From Flectonema sp. DT1601 (Eukaryota > Euglenozoa > Diplonemea > Diplonemida > Diplonemidae): a DNA stretch of 64,000 nucleotides. Location of the stretch: assembly GCA_964019425.1 (NCBI GenBank), contig OZ025847.1, positions 526,501 through 590,500 of the forward strand, read 5' to 3'. This document shows, in pieces, positions 31,845-42,630 of this stretch. Under the pieces are notes generated by a model. It was given only the letters and a program-made list of their open reading frames with translations. It ran no database searches and was not told the origin of the DNA. Position 1 is the first letter of the stretch, and each line of letters opens with the position of its first letter. Both the position numbers and the translations under genes were made by a program.

Positions 31845-34800
31845 AAAAAAAATTTTTTTTTTTGGCAGTGGAAAAAGTTGTAACTTGTAGTGAACAGCGA
31901 AAAAAAAATTTCAACTTCTAGTGAATAGCGAAAAAAAATTTGTAACTTGTAGTGAATAGCGAAAAAAAATTTGTAACTTGTAGTGAACAGCGAAAAAAAA
32001 AAATTTCTTTTACTGAACGGCGAAAAAAAATTTGTAACTTCTAGTGAACAGCGAAAAAAAAGTTACTGCTTTTAGTGAATAGCGAAAATGACATTATCAG
32101 GCACCCCAATAGCGAAAATCTCTTAATTTTATATTAATACCCTAAAGTTGTTACTGTTTTTACGTTGTCAAAGTTTCACGCCGTTCGACAGATATTAATC
32201 TGTTTTGATAACTAAAATTTTTTTTTACATTTGTCAAAATTCTGTCTTTTCGTTCAACGAAATATAATCTGAATTGGTTTGTTATCTTTGTGAGAGATAT
32301 ATTTATCTAAATAACTCAACAAAGACAAAAAAAAAAAAAAAAAAAAAAAAAAACGCAGTCATTGACAGAAGATGCAGAAATGTCCCAAAGAATCGAAGTA
32401 ATTTTGAGTTGCTTTATTCTGATAGCAATGTTTCTCATATCATTAGAGCATAAGAGAGCACCATTAATAAATAGCAGGATCAGAACTACCTGTTTGTTAT
32501 TGGCTTTTGCACTGGCTGCAACTAATCTAGGAATGGGCATAGCTGGTCTGAAACAAGTTCCAGAAATTAGAGATCACAGCAAAAAAGTATTTGTTATAAA
32601 CGACATCCCTCATAATGTTACTACTGTTGGTGTTTTATCATCGGCGTGTTCTCAGTTTGGGGACATGAAATATTACAGAGCTTTGGAAGATTTATTGTTT
32701 GATATACTTCACCAACAACATCCAAGTGACATATCTGATTATGATGAAGAGCATCTATTCATTCCACCTGCTAGTGAAAAGTTAGTTAAAATTGGAATGG
32801 TGTTAGTTGGAGTGGCATTCCATTTAGAAGACCACATGAATCCAGAAATGACTTATTATGATTGGGATCAAACAAAGGATCAAGATTTACTGTTCTACTC
32901 TGGTATTCTGCACAATAGAAGTTACGACACGTCGTTACCTATTGAGGAGTTGAGAGCTCTTTCACGATATGTATCATACTTGGGAAATGTTGCTATGATA
33001 AAAACAACAATGGAAGCTGTGACATACCACTACGGGCTAGATGACGATGAACTAAGGCAAACACACGATCTTTTGGATAAGCAATTAGAGTTTAGGCTTG
33101 ATCAGATTGTCGTTGTATCTGGAGCATTATTTTGTCTTGGAGTCTTTTATTTCTCGATGTTTATTGCAGCTGTTGCTATTAAAGAAGTGAATGAAAAATA
33201 TGATGCAAATCAATTAGGGATGTCACTAGGAACACAAATAGAGAAAATGTCATATGCTCTTGGACTCGTATTTATGCTAATAACTGGGATCTTTGTCTTC
33301 TCGATAGTACGAATGGATGTGGCTGAAGGAGCTGTGTCTCGTATTGCAACTTCAGCAAGCAGGGAGTGGTTGTTGTCGGCATCAATGCTTAGTATCAACC
33401 GAATTGCTCATAATATCAACACTATAGAACTTCATAGTTTGGAAACCACACTTTCAGATATCAAATCAGCCCATCATAGGTTATACTTTCATCACAAAGA
33501 CACTTCAACATATAATGGCGTTGGATTGGACAGTAAACAAGATGAATTGTTATTCGGTCATCATGTGACTATTCCTATTCAGTACAAACCAAATACGGGA
33601 TGTACAATCAGAGATAGTCACATCCAAGAAATATTAACTCACGGGTTACACAGTGCTGTAGAAAAGTGGATTACATACAGCGCAGCTGTATTGTCATTAG
33701 CACGAGGAGAATCATCTGATCGAGAACATATGATTCTAGCGGTGACAGCAGACATGAGAGTTCAATACGAATCACTAATTGACGCGTTGTACTACAGTAC
33801 TTCACTTTATCTAACTGATGCGATTGCGACGGAAGATGAAACGGCGTCATCCATGACGATTGCTGTTTGTTGTGCGATATTCTTAATGCTACTTGACTTC
33901 TTTATGATCTTCAAACCAATTATGAAAGGACTATTTCAAGATGAGAAGATCACGGGACTCATTCTCAGACTTATCCCATCACACCTGATTGACCAACAAG
34001 ATTTCACAACTAACGGTAATGACGACAGAGGATCAAAAGTCTCAGATATGGTAACTGAAATGTCACCAATTCCACTAATCGCAATCGACCACAACGGGAT
34101 CATCGCTAAATTCTCACAAAATGCCGTAAGGGAGTGTTTTCAATATCAAGCAGTGGAACTAACAGGAACTAACTTAAAGATTCTCATGCCTGAGGAATTC
34201 GCATCCAAACACGATCAATACCTAGCACACTATAGACGAACACGTATAAAGAAAATTATTGACAGAGCGAGAATAGTCAGAGGACGGCGTAAAGACGGAG
34301 AAGAATTCCCAGCAGAAGTCATGGTCAGACAGTTTAAATGTCTGGGTGAGGATATGTATATAGGCTTCATAAGAGATCTAACATCTGACGTTGCTCTGAA
34401 GTCATCAGCAAGACAAAATAAACTTATCCAGGAAATGAATCGTTCCTGCGTTATAAATGTTGATCCTATGGGAACAATCCTTTCTGTTAATAGAGCTATG
34501 ACCGTTGATTTTGGTTATCAACCTGAAGAATTACTTGGTGAGAACATAAAAATGATAATGCCATCTAGCGTAGCAGTTATGCACGATACATACCTTGAAA
34601 ATTATAGAAATTCAGGTAAAAAAACTATTCTTGGAGTGACCTTATCGAGTACAGCTCAAAAGAAGAATGGCGATCTTTTTTCTATTCAACTAAAAGCAGA
34701 TGCTATCGACTGTGATCCTCCTGAATACATCGGATTCATAAGAAATACAGTTAACGAAGCCCGACTACGAGCACAAAACGATGTAAACAGCGGTATAGTA

Positions 34801-37800
34801 GAAAACTTTCCCACCTCATGTGTTCTCATTGACCAACTGGGTACGATTTTAAAATTCGGAAGAGCAGCTGAACGTGATTTCGGCTACAGTGCTAAGAATG
34901 CTGTTGGACAAAATATAAAAATACTGATGCCGCTGTCGATAGCCAACCAGCATGACCAGTTCCTCTCAACGTATGCAAAGACTAGGGTGAAAAGAGTGAT
35001 CGGAAGTTCAAGAAACACTGAAGGAAAACACAGAGACGGTGGGGTTTTTCAAATAAAAATAACGGTAGCGGAAGTTGAGAATAAAACTTTGGGAAGCAAC
35101 GCTTACATTGGATTTGTCGAAGACATGACTCAATGGAATTTAATTAAAATGAACCAAGACGTTAACAGAGTTGTATTCGAGCAGTCATGTGAACCAATCA
35201 TCGTTATCTCAAATGAAGGAATCATTTTACAAATAAATAAAAACGCGTTGAATGCTTTCGGATATCTAAAAGACGAAGTCCTAAATCAGAATATTAAAAT
35301 GCTAATGCCACCTCACGTTGGGGATATTCACGACGGATACCTTGCGGCTTACCTACGAACAGGTGTAAAAACTGTTATAGACAACATCATGAGAGTAGTA
35401 GGAAAACGCAAAGACAACTGCGACCTTCATCTCAGTCTTCGTGTCATTGAAATCGAAGTAGCGGAGAAAACATGCTACTGTGGCTTCGCACGCGATCTAA
35501 CAGAGGAGATTGCAGGACAAGTAACATTTAAGAATAACGAGGCAATCATGCAAATCAGTGCCGAGGGTGTTGTTGTTATCGACAGGTTCGGTATTATTAT
35601 TAGGTTTAATCACCAAGCTCAAAAGATTTGGGGCTATTCTGAAATAGAAATGGTCGGTGCAAATGTTTCAGAACTGTGTCCTCCAACACACGCAGAGAAA
35701 CACGACGGATATCTAGTTGCTTATGCGAAAACAGGAATCAAACACGTTATCGATGCAAAAGTTAAAGTAGATGCTGTAAAGAAAGGAGGAATGGAATTTC
35801 AGACCAACCTACGAGTAAAAGAGTTAAAAACCGACCACGGAAATTATTTCGTTGGATTCACAGCAGACGCAATGATGGAAGCAAAGGTATGTTTTAAAAA
35901 AAAAAAAAAAAAACTCCAACTACTTCTCCTTACCCTTCAACCATAACAATATTATAACAGGTACACGTCCAAAGTGAAACTTATTCAGAATTACGTAAAG
36001 CAATTCCAGTCTGCTGGTTAACAATTGACACTTACGGTACCATTAAAAACTTTGGGAGTAAAGCTATTGAACAATTTCAGTTTTCTGAAGAAGAAGCTTT
36101 AGGCAATAATGTTTCTATGCTGATGCCTCCAGACATTGCAGCAAAGCATGATGGATTCTTAAAAAGATATCGTGTTAGTGGATTCAATAGAATTGGACCT
36201 GAGGGAACAAAGGTTACGGGTATGTCCTTTTATACATAACAATCATACGTTATCGTTGTTAACAAAAAACAAAAAACAAACCATCTCCAGCTAAACGAAA
36301 AGACGGAGCACCCGTAGATATTCATTTGAACATGGATGGGTTTTCTATTCCAACAGCGACAGGATCGATGGATGAATTCGTCGTCGCCTTTGCAGTCGAC
36401 ATCACGGAGTTGTTACAATATCAACAGGTGATCGCAAATATAAATAAGATTGTTGATGTGTCCTTTAATGGTATGATTTTCCTTAATCTGTTTTAATCAA
36501 AAGAACTCTTGTATTTGATCCTTTCGCACACACACACAAACAGGTATTATCGTCATCGACTCATTCGGAACTATATTAAAGTTCTCAAAAGCGGCATCAA
36601 AGATGTTTGGTTATACAGAAAAGGAAGTAATCTCAAAGAACATCAAGGTACTAATGGGAGAACCACATAAATCACAACACGATGGATATTTAAATGCTTA
36701 CAAGAGAACTGGTGTGGGTAAGATTGTAGGAACGCAAACTATGGTTGAGGGAAGATCAAAGACAGGAGATGTGGTACCTGTGATTCTATCTCTTGTACAG
36801 GTATTTATTTCTTTTTTTTGTGTTTTTTTTTTTTTTTTTTTTGCATTATTATATCCACAACATCAAAACCCACACACAGATATCCCTAAACGGTGACTCA
36901 ATATTTATGGGTAATATTGTAGATGCTTCGGTTCAACGACGAGCACATCTTTTTCACAAAAAGAATTTGGTCGCAACTGAAATGTCTACGTCGTCAATCA
37001 TCGTTACGGATACTATCGGAACAATATTGCGTGCAAACCAAGCAACTTTTGATCTATTCGGATACACGAGTGAAGAGATCGTCGGATCAAATGTAAAAAT
37101 GTTGACTCCTCCAGAAATAGCAGAGAACCACGATGGCTACTTAAAAAAGTATCTACAAACAGGAGAAGCAACTGTAATGGGAAAGACTACAGTGTTGAAG
37201 GCAATTGATAAATGGGGAACTCAATTTTCAATAGAACTTAGACTGAATGAGATCCACAAATTAGATGATAATAATTACATTGCATTTATTGATGATCGTA
37301 GAGCAGAAGAACAAGCAGAAACTCATCGACTTGTACAAAACTTAGAAGTACACCTCTCTGTTGATCCTCTCATCGGAATGGATGCTGACGGTTTGCTTTT
37401 TTTTTTTTTTTTTTTGCATTTTTTTTTTTTAAAATGGTCTCTTTAACAATAACAACAACAACACCAACAAACCATCACAGGTACGGTTAACCTATTTACA
37501 AAGAGCGCAGAGCTTCTCAGTGGATTCACAGCTGATGAAGTAATTGGTCAGAACATAAAAATGTTAATGCCTGAAGAAATAGCTATTAAACATGACGGCT
37601 ACCTAGACGCCTTTCGAAGAACACGAATTAAGACTGTCGTGGATACAGATGCACAAGTTTATGTGAAACACAAAGATGGACACGTCATTACTGTTGCATC
37701 GGTGATTCGTGAAATTATAAAAGAAAATGGTTCGTACAGCTTTGTTGGGTTTCTGTGCGACAATTCGGAATACGAAGACGCAAAGCATAAGGTATTATAT

Positions 37801-39557
37801 CATGTCATATAATCACTCAAGAACAAAAAAAATTAAATCAAAACAAAACAAAACAAACAGGAGGCGTTAGGGGAATGCATCTTAGAAAACAATCCCGTCG
37901 CCATGATATCAATAGACGACGTCGGTACCATTCAACAATTCAATCTCGCTGCTGAACAAGAATTTGGATACAATGCTTCCGTAGCGGTGGGTAAAAACAT
38001 AAAAATTATCATCCCTGATGAAGTAGCTGTAAAGCACGATGGATATCTAAAGAGGTATCGAGAGACGAAGATTGCTCGGATCATAGGTTCTCCACAAAAG
38101 GTTTGTGTTTTATAATTCAATTTTTTTTTTGCAGATGTGATTTTTTCAGAAAATGAAAAAAAAAAAAAAAAAAAAAAAACACAGCTTACCGCAATGACTT
38201 CAGGAAGAGAGAGAATACCAATCAGTCTTACTATTGTTCCCGTTAGAACAGGTAAGGGTGATGAGGTTTGGAATTTTTTTTTTTTTTTTCCCCCTCCCTT
38301 TTCAATAAATATAAATCCAACAACCACCAGGAACGATATGTTTCATTCATTGAAAGTCTCGCAGTGAATATGTTGTTTGAATACACCGAATCTCTAGTAG
38401 CAGCAATGATCCACTTATGCCCCGTCCCACTTGTAGTGGCTGATCAACAAGGTATTATAGAACGATTCTCTGGATCTGCTGAAGAGTTATTCGAACAGGA
38501 TTCAGATATACTTGGAAAGAATGTTTCTCTACTTTTACCTGAAGAAATTGCAGTAAAACACGATGGATACCTGAAACGCTATAAAATGACTGGTGTTGCG
38601 AGAGTCATAGGAAAAGTAACCAGGGGATATGTATGTGTTTGTTCTTTTTACGACGGTCTAATATTTCCTTACAAAAAAAAAAAAAAAAAAACAACACAGA
38701 ACGGACTAACAAAGTCAGGGAAAGAATTCCCTTGTCAACTCGCTGTTAAAGAAATTAAAAAAGAAGGGAGGGAATCAACCTACGTTGCATGCGTTTTAGA
38801 TATAACAGAAATTGCAAAGGTTGAGCATCAAGTTGAACTAGGAAAGGCCATCACCAAATCCAGTACCATGCCTCTTATATCAATATCGAGTACAGGAATG
38901 GCTCGTTGTTATTCTAGAAGTGCTGAAGAGCTGTTTGGTTTTACGGAAGAAGAGATTGTAGGAAATAATATAAAAATAATGATGCCTGAAGAAACTGCTA
39001 TTAACCATGATGGATACCTTGAAAGATATAAAAAAACTCGTATTAAAAAGGTTATCGACACTACCAGACAAGTAAAGGCAAAACACAAGAGTGGCTATGG
39101 TATTGATGTCATACTAAAAGTTAAAGAGCTATGCGTTCAGGGAACAACTATTTATGTGTCGTACATCACTGACTTGACAGTTCAATTAAACCTAGCATGG
39201 GAGAGCAAACTACATCATACTCTAGTATCAGGCGTTAAAGACCCAGTCATTGTCATGGGAACAGACAGTAAAATCATATCATTAAATAAAGCAACTGCTG
39301 AAGTGTTTCAATTCGAACCTGATCAGCTCATTAATAGACACGTTAGATTACTTATGCCCGATGAGACATCTGCACGACACGACAATTACGTTTCGGTGCA
39401 TCTCCGATCGCGTAAACCCGAACCTCTTAACGCTAAAAGATATATAACGGCGGAACGAAAAGATGGATCACCTGTGAGAGCGTTTATACATATAATTGAA
39501 GTTAGGCTTTCGGGTGGTGAGATTCGATTCTTATCAAAAATGCAAATCCAAAAATAA
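24788..39557 (+). CDS. Giant TmcB-like membrane sensor with 13 PAS repeats, about 3,389 aa, 11 exons
   Basis: Exons: 24788-28432, 32359-35886, 35961-36219, 36291-36470, 36544-36800, 36880-37390, 37481-37791, 37861-38100, 38185-38265, 38331-38630, 38700-39557. All joins keep phase and total 3,390 codons. The N-terminus has about eight membrane segments (residues ~60-370) with TmcB-type blocks, then helical segments near 669, 852, 1008, 1228, 1259, 1464, 1514 and 1713 that bracket probable extracellular sensor domains. From ~1776 come 13 PAS domains, each with an 'IKmLMPeeiA.kHDGYL' core. No kinase, cyclase or other output domain follows. The first large exon ends in a sensor lacking its closing membrane helix, and the second begins with that helix, which supports one gene. 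Its first intron hosts a Mutator-like element. The alternative is two adjacent genes. Confidence 0.75.
28478..28527 (+). repeat. Dispersed hairpin repeat H, copy 2
   Basis: Begins after the 37-nt T-run with ACCGACGGTCGG, then GAAACTGTTCAGATTGAAAG and CCATTAT. It is a diverged match to 18087-18135. Confidence 0.7.
28557..28605 (+). repeat. Repeat R copy 4, left half (interrupted by the Mutator-like element)
   Basis: Carries AACTACAAATATT, CTTTTCAG and the perfect palindrome TCAAGTACTTGA, then ATATTAATTTTA, where the element begins. The right half resumes at 32123. Confidence 0.85.
28597..28605 (+). repeat. Target-site duplication, left copy
   Basis: TTAATTTTA, identical to 32123-32131. Nine bp is typical of Mutator-like insertions. 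Confidence 0.9.
28606..28830 (+). repeat. MULE left end with subterminal repeats and A/T runs
   Basis: After the 19-bp tip come about five imperfect units containing TTTTCGCTATTCA(C/G)T or TTTTCGCTGTTCA, separated by T-runs, ending in two A-runs of about 20. Only the sense of the unit differs from the right end. Confidence 0.85.
28936..31033 (-). CDS. MuDR-type transposase, 624 aa, four exons
   Basis: Exons on the - strand: 31033-30672, 30601-29601, 29538-29412, 29320-28936 (1,875 nt, phases agree). Domains in order: a WRKY-GCM1-type DNA-binding finger (C..C ... H.C pattern near 'TCTNACGWKVC' and 'LRHDSTC'); the MULE catalytic core with D (TDGCSLKG, nt 30304-30306), D (SDQQKG, 30112-30114), the C..H motif 'KCSAHMERN' and E (NLAESFN, 29824-29826); a SWIM zinc finger (CAC ... 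PCVHAC) split over the third exon; then a CCHC knuckle (CTRCQGFGHYSTTC) and a Lys/Ala-rich plus acidic tail. No stop or frameshift is seen, so the protein could be active in cut-and-paste transposition. Introns are 70, 62 and 91 nt with GT-AG ends. Confidence 0.92.
31034..31858. other. Non-coding interior of the MULE upstream of the transposase
   Basis: Likely carries the transposase promoter. A pyrimidine-rich stretch ending in AAG abuts the ATG on the - strand. Other open frames here look random. It ends with an A-run of about 38 nt near 31808. Confidence 0.5.
31859..32122 (-). repeat. MULE right end with seven subterminal repeats
   Basis: Seven ~31-bp units with consensus GTAACTTGTAGTGAATAGCG followed by A-runs, then the inverted tip CCCCAATAGCGAAAATCTC at 32104-32122. 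Confidence 0.9.
32123..32178 (+). repeat. Target-site duplication (right copy) and repeat R copy 4, right half
   Basis: TTAATTTTA (32123-32131), then TATTAATACCCTAAAGTTG and TTACTGTTTTTACGTTGTCA, continuing the R consensus interrupted at 28605. Confidence 0.9.
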
Positions 39558-39857
39558 AAAAAAAATATTAATTCAAAGCGTTTACACGCTGATCTCTTTC
39601 TCTCGTCTTTTTTTTTTTTTTTTTTTTCCTTATTAAAAAAATATGTCAATTCATCAGATTTTTAAAAATAATTATTTTAAAAAGTGTGCAAAAATTCTTT
39701 TTCCAACTTTGCTCAATTCTTTTATGTGAAATCTTTTCCTCAATAATTAGCGCAGACTCTGTTTTGGTTACCGCCTGCAGTCTGGATGCGTTTTGTTGTT
39801 GTTATTATTATGAGAAGGAAAGCTGAATAAACTGTGTTTTTTTTCTTTTCTTTTCTC

Positions 39858-39888
<31 letters not shown>

Positions 39889-40457
39889 GAGGAAATGATC
39901 ATTTCTCTTGTGATGGATTCTTCTTCCAAAATCGTTCTTTTTTTTTAATTTCTTTTTAAAGAATTCTTTTGGCCTGTCGCTAGATAGCTTTAACAAAAGT
40001 CGAAGGATAAGAAGAGAAAAAAGAAAAAACTAAATATCACTGCCCCTGTGCTTATGCGGTGGTTAGTTGGTCATTTGTACCGATTTTTTTTTTTTTTTTT
40101 GAAGTTGTCGTTTCTTACACGGCGCATCGGTGTCACGAAGCACCTAGTCTCTCTCTCACCTTACTCCTGATTAATCGCTTATGTTGGAAAGAGTCGGATG
40201 CGGGGAAGGGTCCCCGGGGTTGTTATTATATTTTTCTTTTTTTCCTTCTTACTGCAAACAATTCTTAAAATATAGTCTCCCTCCTCCGCTATTCCCATTT
40301 TCAAACCACTTACACCTCTTAAACCGTTTTAACCTTCACCGGGTTTCTTTAAGTTAGTTTTTTTTTATATTATTAAAAGTGGTTACCGTTTTGAATTCTT
40401 AATTTATATTTCATTTCACAACAGCACCTCTCTCGCAATAAGTAATTTGTGAGAGAA
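39558..40457. other. Intergenic spacer, no gene seen
   Basis: Several T and A runs of 15-26 nt. The short open frames are driven by homopolymers. A pyrimidine-rich acceptor (atttcatttcacaacag) lies about 35 nt before the next ATG. Confidence 0.5.
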
Positions 40458-42290
40458 ATGATAACGGAAGTAGAATGGGGAAGGTACCTCGGAAAGGGTA
40501 GTTATGGTAGCGTGTACTTAGGATTTAAGATAGGAGCTAAACAGAAACGACCATTTGCGATTAAAGTATTCGACCTGAAAAGGGATACGACGGTTGATCA
40601 GTGTATATCACTATTAAAAGAGTTCAGAGTCATGGAACAGATCCCAAGACATGAACGAGTTGTTGAATGCTTTGAATGTGGTTTCGATGAACGAGGGAAA
40701 GTCTGCATGCTGTTAGAATACATGGCTGGAGGAACACTCGGAGACTTCCTACGAACATCAAAAGAAAAACTCTCAGACACTAAAGCATCATCATGTATCA
40801 AACAAGTAGCTGAAGGTGTTGCTCATCTCCATGATCAAGGTGTATTTCACAGAGACTTAAAAGGTGATAACATCTTAATAGTACGAACACCATCATCTGG
40901 TGAAGCTCCTCATTTGAAACTTGCCGACTTTGGAAGCTCTAAATTAAAAGAAGGACAAACTGGTTCAACTTTACAATCACAAAACAGAACGACAGGTGCT
41001 CACACAGCTATCGGAACAGCATTATGGATGGCTCCTGAAGTCATCACTTCAGCTCAAATGTCTGCCTCATATCATCCGGCTAAAGCTGATATCTGGTCTG
41101 TTGGTATCGTTTCCTGTGAAATACTACAAAAAGGACAAGTTCCATGGGGTACTTTCGAAAATCCCTTTCAAGCGTTATTCGCCATAGGACAATGGAAGGG
41201 AGGTAGCGATAAAAAAAGTCTTCCTCCGGGATCACCAACAAAAAAAGATGTTTCCGCAGCATGTTTTGATTTTCTTAAGAAATGTCTTGATCCGAAGCCA
41301 AAGAAACGGTTAAAAGCCTCAGAACTACTCAGTCACACCTATCTAAGCGATGTTGATGTACCAATTGTTGACGCAGTTACAGTGATAGAGTTGGATAAAA
41401 GAGAGCGGCAAGTAGACGCCAAAACCCGTCTCGTTCCATGTTCGAATCCGAGAACGCTTCAAAAGCTCTGTCAAGAATATGGTATTGCCGATGGGGCTAC
41501 TAAATTACAAAATGCAGAACCATCGTTTTTACAAACAACAGATTACAGTACAATGTCTGGTACTATGATTGCTCCTCCTGAGAGTATCACAGATGATGAT
41601 ATCGAATTCGAAGAATGTGATGAAGAAGAACCCGAATTCTCTGAAGACGATGACGAAGCTGTTCTTCACACACTTGGAGCACTAGAAGAAGAAGAAGACA
41701 CTCACACAAAACAAACTGACGACGATGATCAAAGTACTCACATCGATGAAGGTGACAGCACTGATGATTCATCTGAGCTCAGTGAGGATGAAGAAGAAGA
41801 AGAAGTTGAAGAGAACAGCGATGAGGAATATGAGAGTCATGATATTTCTTTTTGTACTAACTTGGAACCAGCACCAATGTTAGCGTACGGTCCTCCACCA
41901 CCACCTGAGATAAGATCTCAACCGTTCACGCCATTGTCATCTCAACAACAACACAAGACAGGAGCGCAGTGGGTACCAGCACCTGTTAGTCCTGCTGGGT
42001 CTCAAGATGTGGTACAAACATCGCAATTTGGCGCAGGTCGAGGGGCACGTCGTCCGGCAGTCTCACCTACCTTACCGTCTGACATTGACAGCTCCTCGTC
42101 ATCACTCACGTCACCAGGGATACTAAAACCTATTGGTGTTATTAATTTATCTCCTTCTGGTAACACACTTAAACTAAACTATAATAAGCATATGGACCCA
42201 ACTCCTCCCCCTGGGACTGTAAATCGTTTAGTTAGCCGCTACGAGTACTACAACACTAGTGAATATTATCCTAACAAGGGGAGTGTTTAG
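40458..42290 (+). CDS. MAP3K/STE-type serine/threonine kinase with acidic C-terminal tail, 610 aa
   Basis: The kinase domain fills residues ~5-300: glycine loop LGKGSYGSVYLG, FAIKVF lysine, 'MLLEYMAGGTLGDFL', catalytic HRDLKGDN, LADFGSSK, then 'GTALWMAPEV' and 'KADIWSVGIVSCEIL'. HRDLKGDN with GT.LWMAPEV is the MEKK/STE11 pattern. The remaining ~300 residues are acidic (long Glu/Asp tracts) and then Pro/Ser-rich, probably disordered, and may bind regulators. The ATG at 40458 is the first in frame; the frame upstream only extends through a GTG. Single exon. The upstream acceptor is pyrimidine-rich. The place in a specific MAPK cascade is unknown. Confidence 0.88.
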   Translation: MITEVEWGRYLGKGSYGSVYLGFKIGAKQKRPFAIKVFDLKRDTTVDQCISLLKEFRVMEQIPRHERVVECFECGFDERGKVCMLLEYMAGGTLGDFLRTSKEKLSDTKASSCIKQVAEGVAHLHDQGVFHRDLKGDNILIVRTPSSGEAPHLKLADFGSSKLKEGQTGSTLQSQNRTTGAHTAIGTALWMAPEVITSAQMSASYHPAKADIWSVGIVSCEILQKGQVPWGTFENPFQALFAIGQWKGGSDKKSLPPGSPTKKDVSAACFDFLKKCLDPKPKKRLKASELLSHTYLSDVDVPIVDAVTVIELDKRERQVDAKTRLVPCSNPRTLQKLCQEYGIADGATKLQNAEPSFLQTTDYSTMSGTMIAPPESITDDDIEFEECDEEEPEFSEDDDEAVLHTLGALEEEEDTHTKQTDDDDQSTHIDEGDSTDDSSELSEDEEEEEVEENSDEEYESHDISFCTNLEPAPMLAYGPPPPPEIRSQPFTPLSSQQQHKTGAQWVPAPVSPAGSQDVVQTSQFGAGRGARRPAVSPTLPSDIDSSSSSLTSPGILKPIGVINLSPSGNTLKLNYNKHMDPTPPPGTVNRLVSRYEYYNTSEYYPNKGSV

Positions 42291-42540
42291 GGATACTCAC
42301 TGTTTTGATGGTTATTACATATTGCCTGGGGAGTGTGATTGTTGTTTCTCGACGATCGGACATGTTTTATAAAAACGTCTAAACGGTTAATCGATTGTGA
42401 ATTGAACATAACGATGGGAGCAAAAAAACTACTGCTGTCTAGTTCAAAAATTCTAAGACTGTGTTCTTGACCTTGGTGAGTGTAGAAGAAAAAAGAAGAA
42501 AAAAAAAACAAAGCAACTGTGACATACAATGCCCTTCATC

Positions 42541-42630
42541 AAAATGACTAAGTAGTCACTTTACTTGGTTTGCTCTAATTAGTATCTCTGGTATTGACGC
42601 AGCACCTGTTAAGTGACTTAGTCATTTTTA
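42541..42630 (+). repeat. Small inverted-repeat (MITE-like or hairpin) element, ~90 bp
   Basis: AAAATGACTAAGTAGTCACTT at the left is matched by AAGTGACTTAGTCATTTT at the right, a near-perfect ~18-bp inverted repeat with one 3-nt bulge and a ~48-nt loop. It could be a solo miniature element or a transcript hairpin. Confidence 0.6.

Larger units (their letters stand above)
28606..32122 (-). mobile_element. Complete Mutator-like (MULE) DNA transposon, 3,517 bp
   Basis: Both ends carry the inverted repeat GAGATTTTCGCTATTGGGG (28606-28624; reverse complement at 32104-32122), flanked by the 9-bp duplication TTAATTTTA. Inside each end lie tandem subterminal repeats of about 30 bp built on TTTCGCTATTCACTGAA (left) and its inverse TTAGTGAATAGCGAAAA (right). 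The single gene, on the - strand, is an intact four-exon MuDR-type transposase. The element is visibly richer in G+C than its surroundings. It lies antisense in an intron of the host gene and splits a copy of repeat R, whose uninterrupted relatives show the pre-insertion sequence. Confidence 0.95.
28433..32358 (+). other. 3.9-kb intron 1 of the TmcB-like gene, hosting a transposon
   Basis: Donor GTTTGT at 28433 and acceptor ...AAAACGCAG ending at 32358; both sides are phase 0. The donor form is used again at 38101 in the same gene, and the A-rich acceptor is the within-gene type. It starts with a 37-nt T-run, then hairpin repeat H copy 2, then split repeat R copy 4 with the Mutator-like element inside. 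Removing the element and one target copy leaves exactly 400 nt, against 65-90 nt for the other nine introns. Confidence 0.7.

Noticed and set aside
32362-35946. Reading the downstream PAS region as a separate gene starting at 32362 or 32380
   Set aside because: 32362 is a TTG, and the first ATG (32380) follows an A-rich cis-type acceptor in matching phase with the upstream donor. The membrane topology also fits a single gene. Kept only as an alternative.
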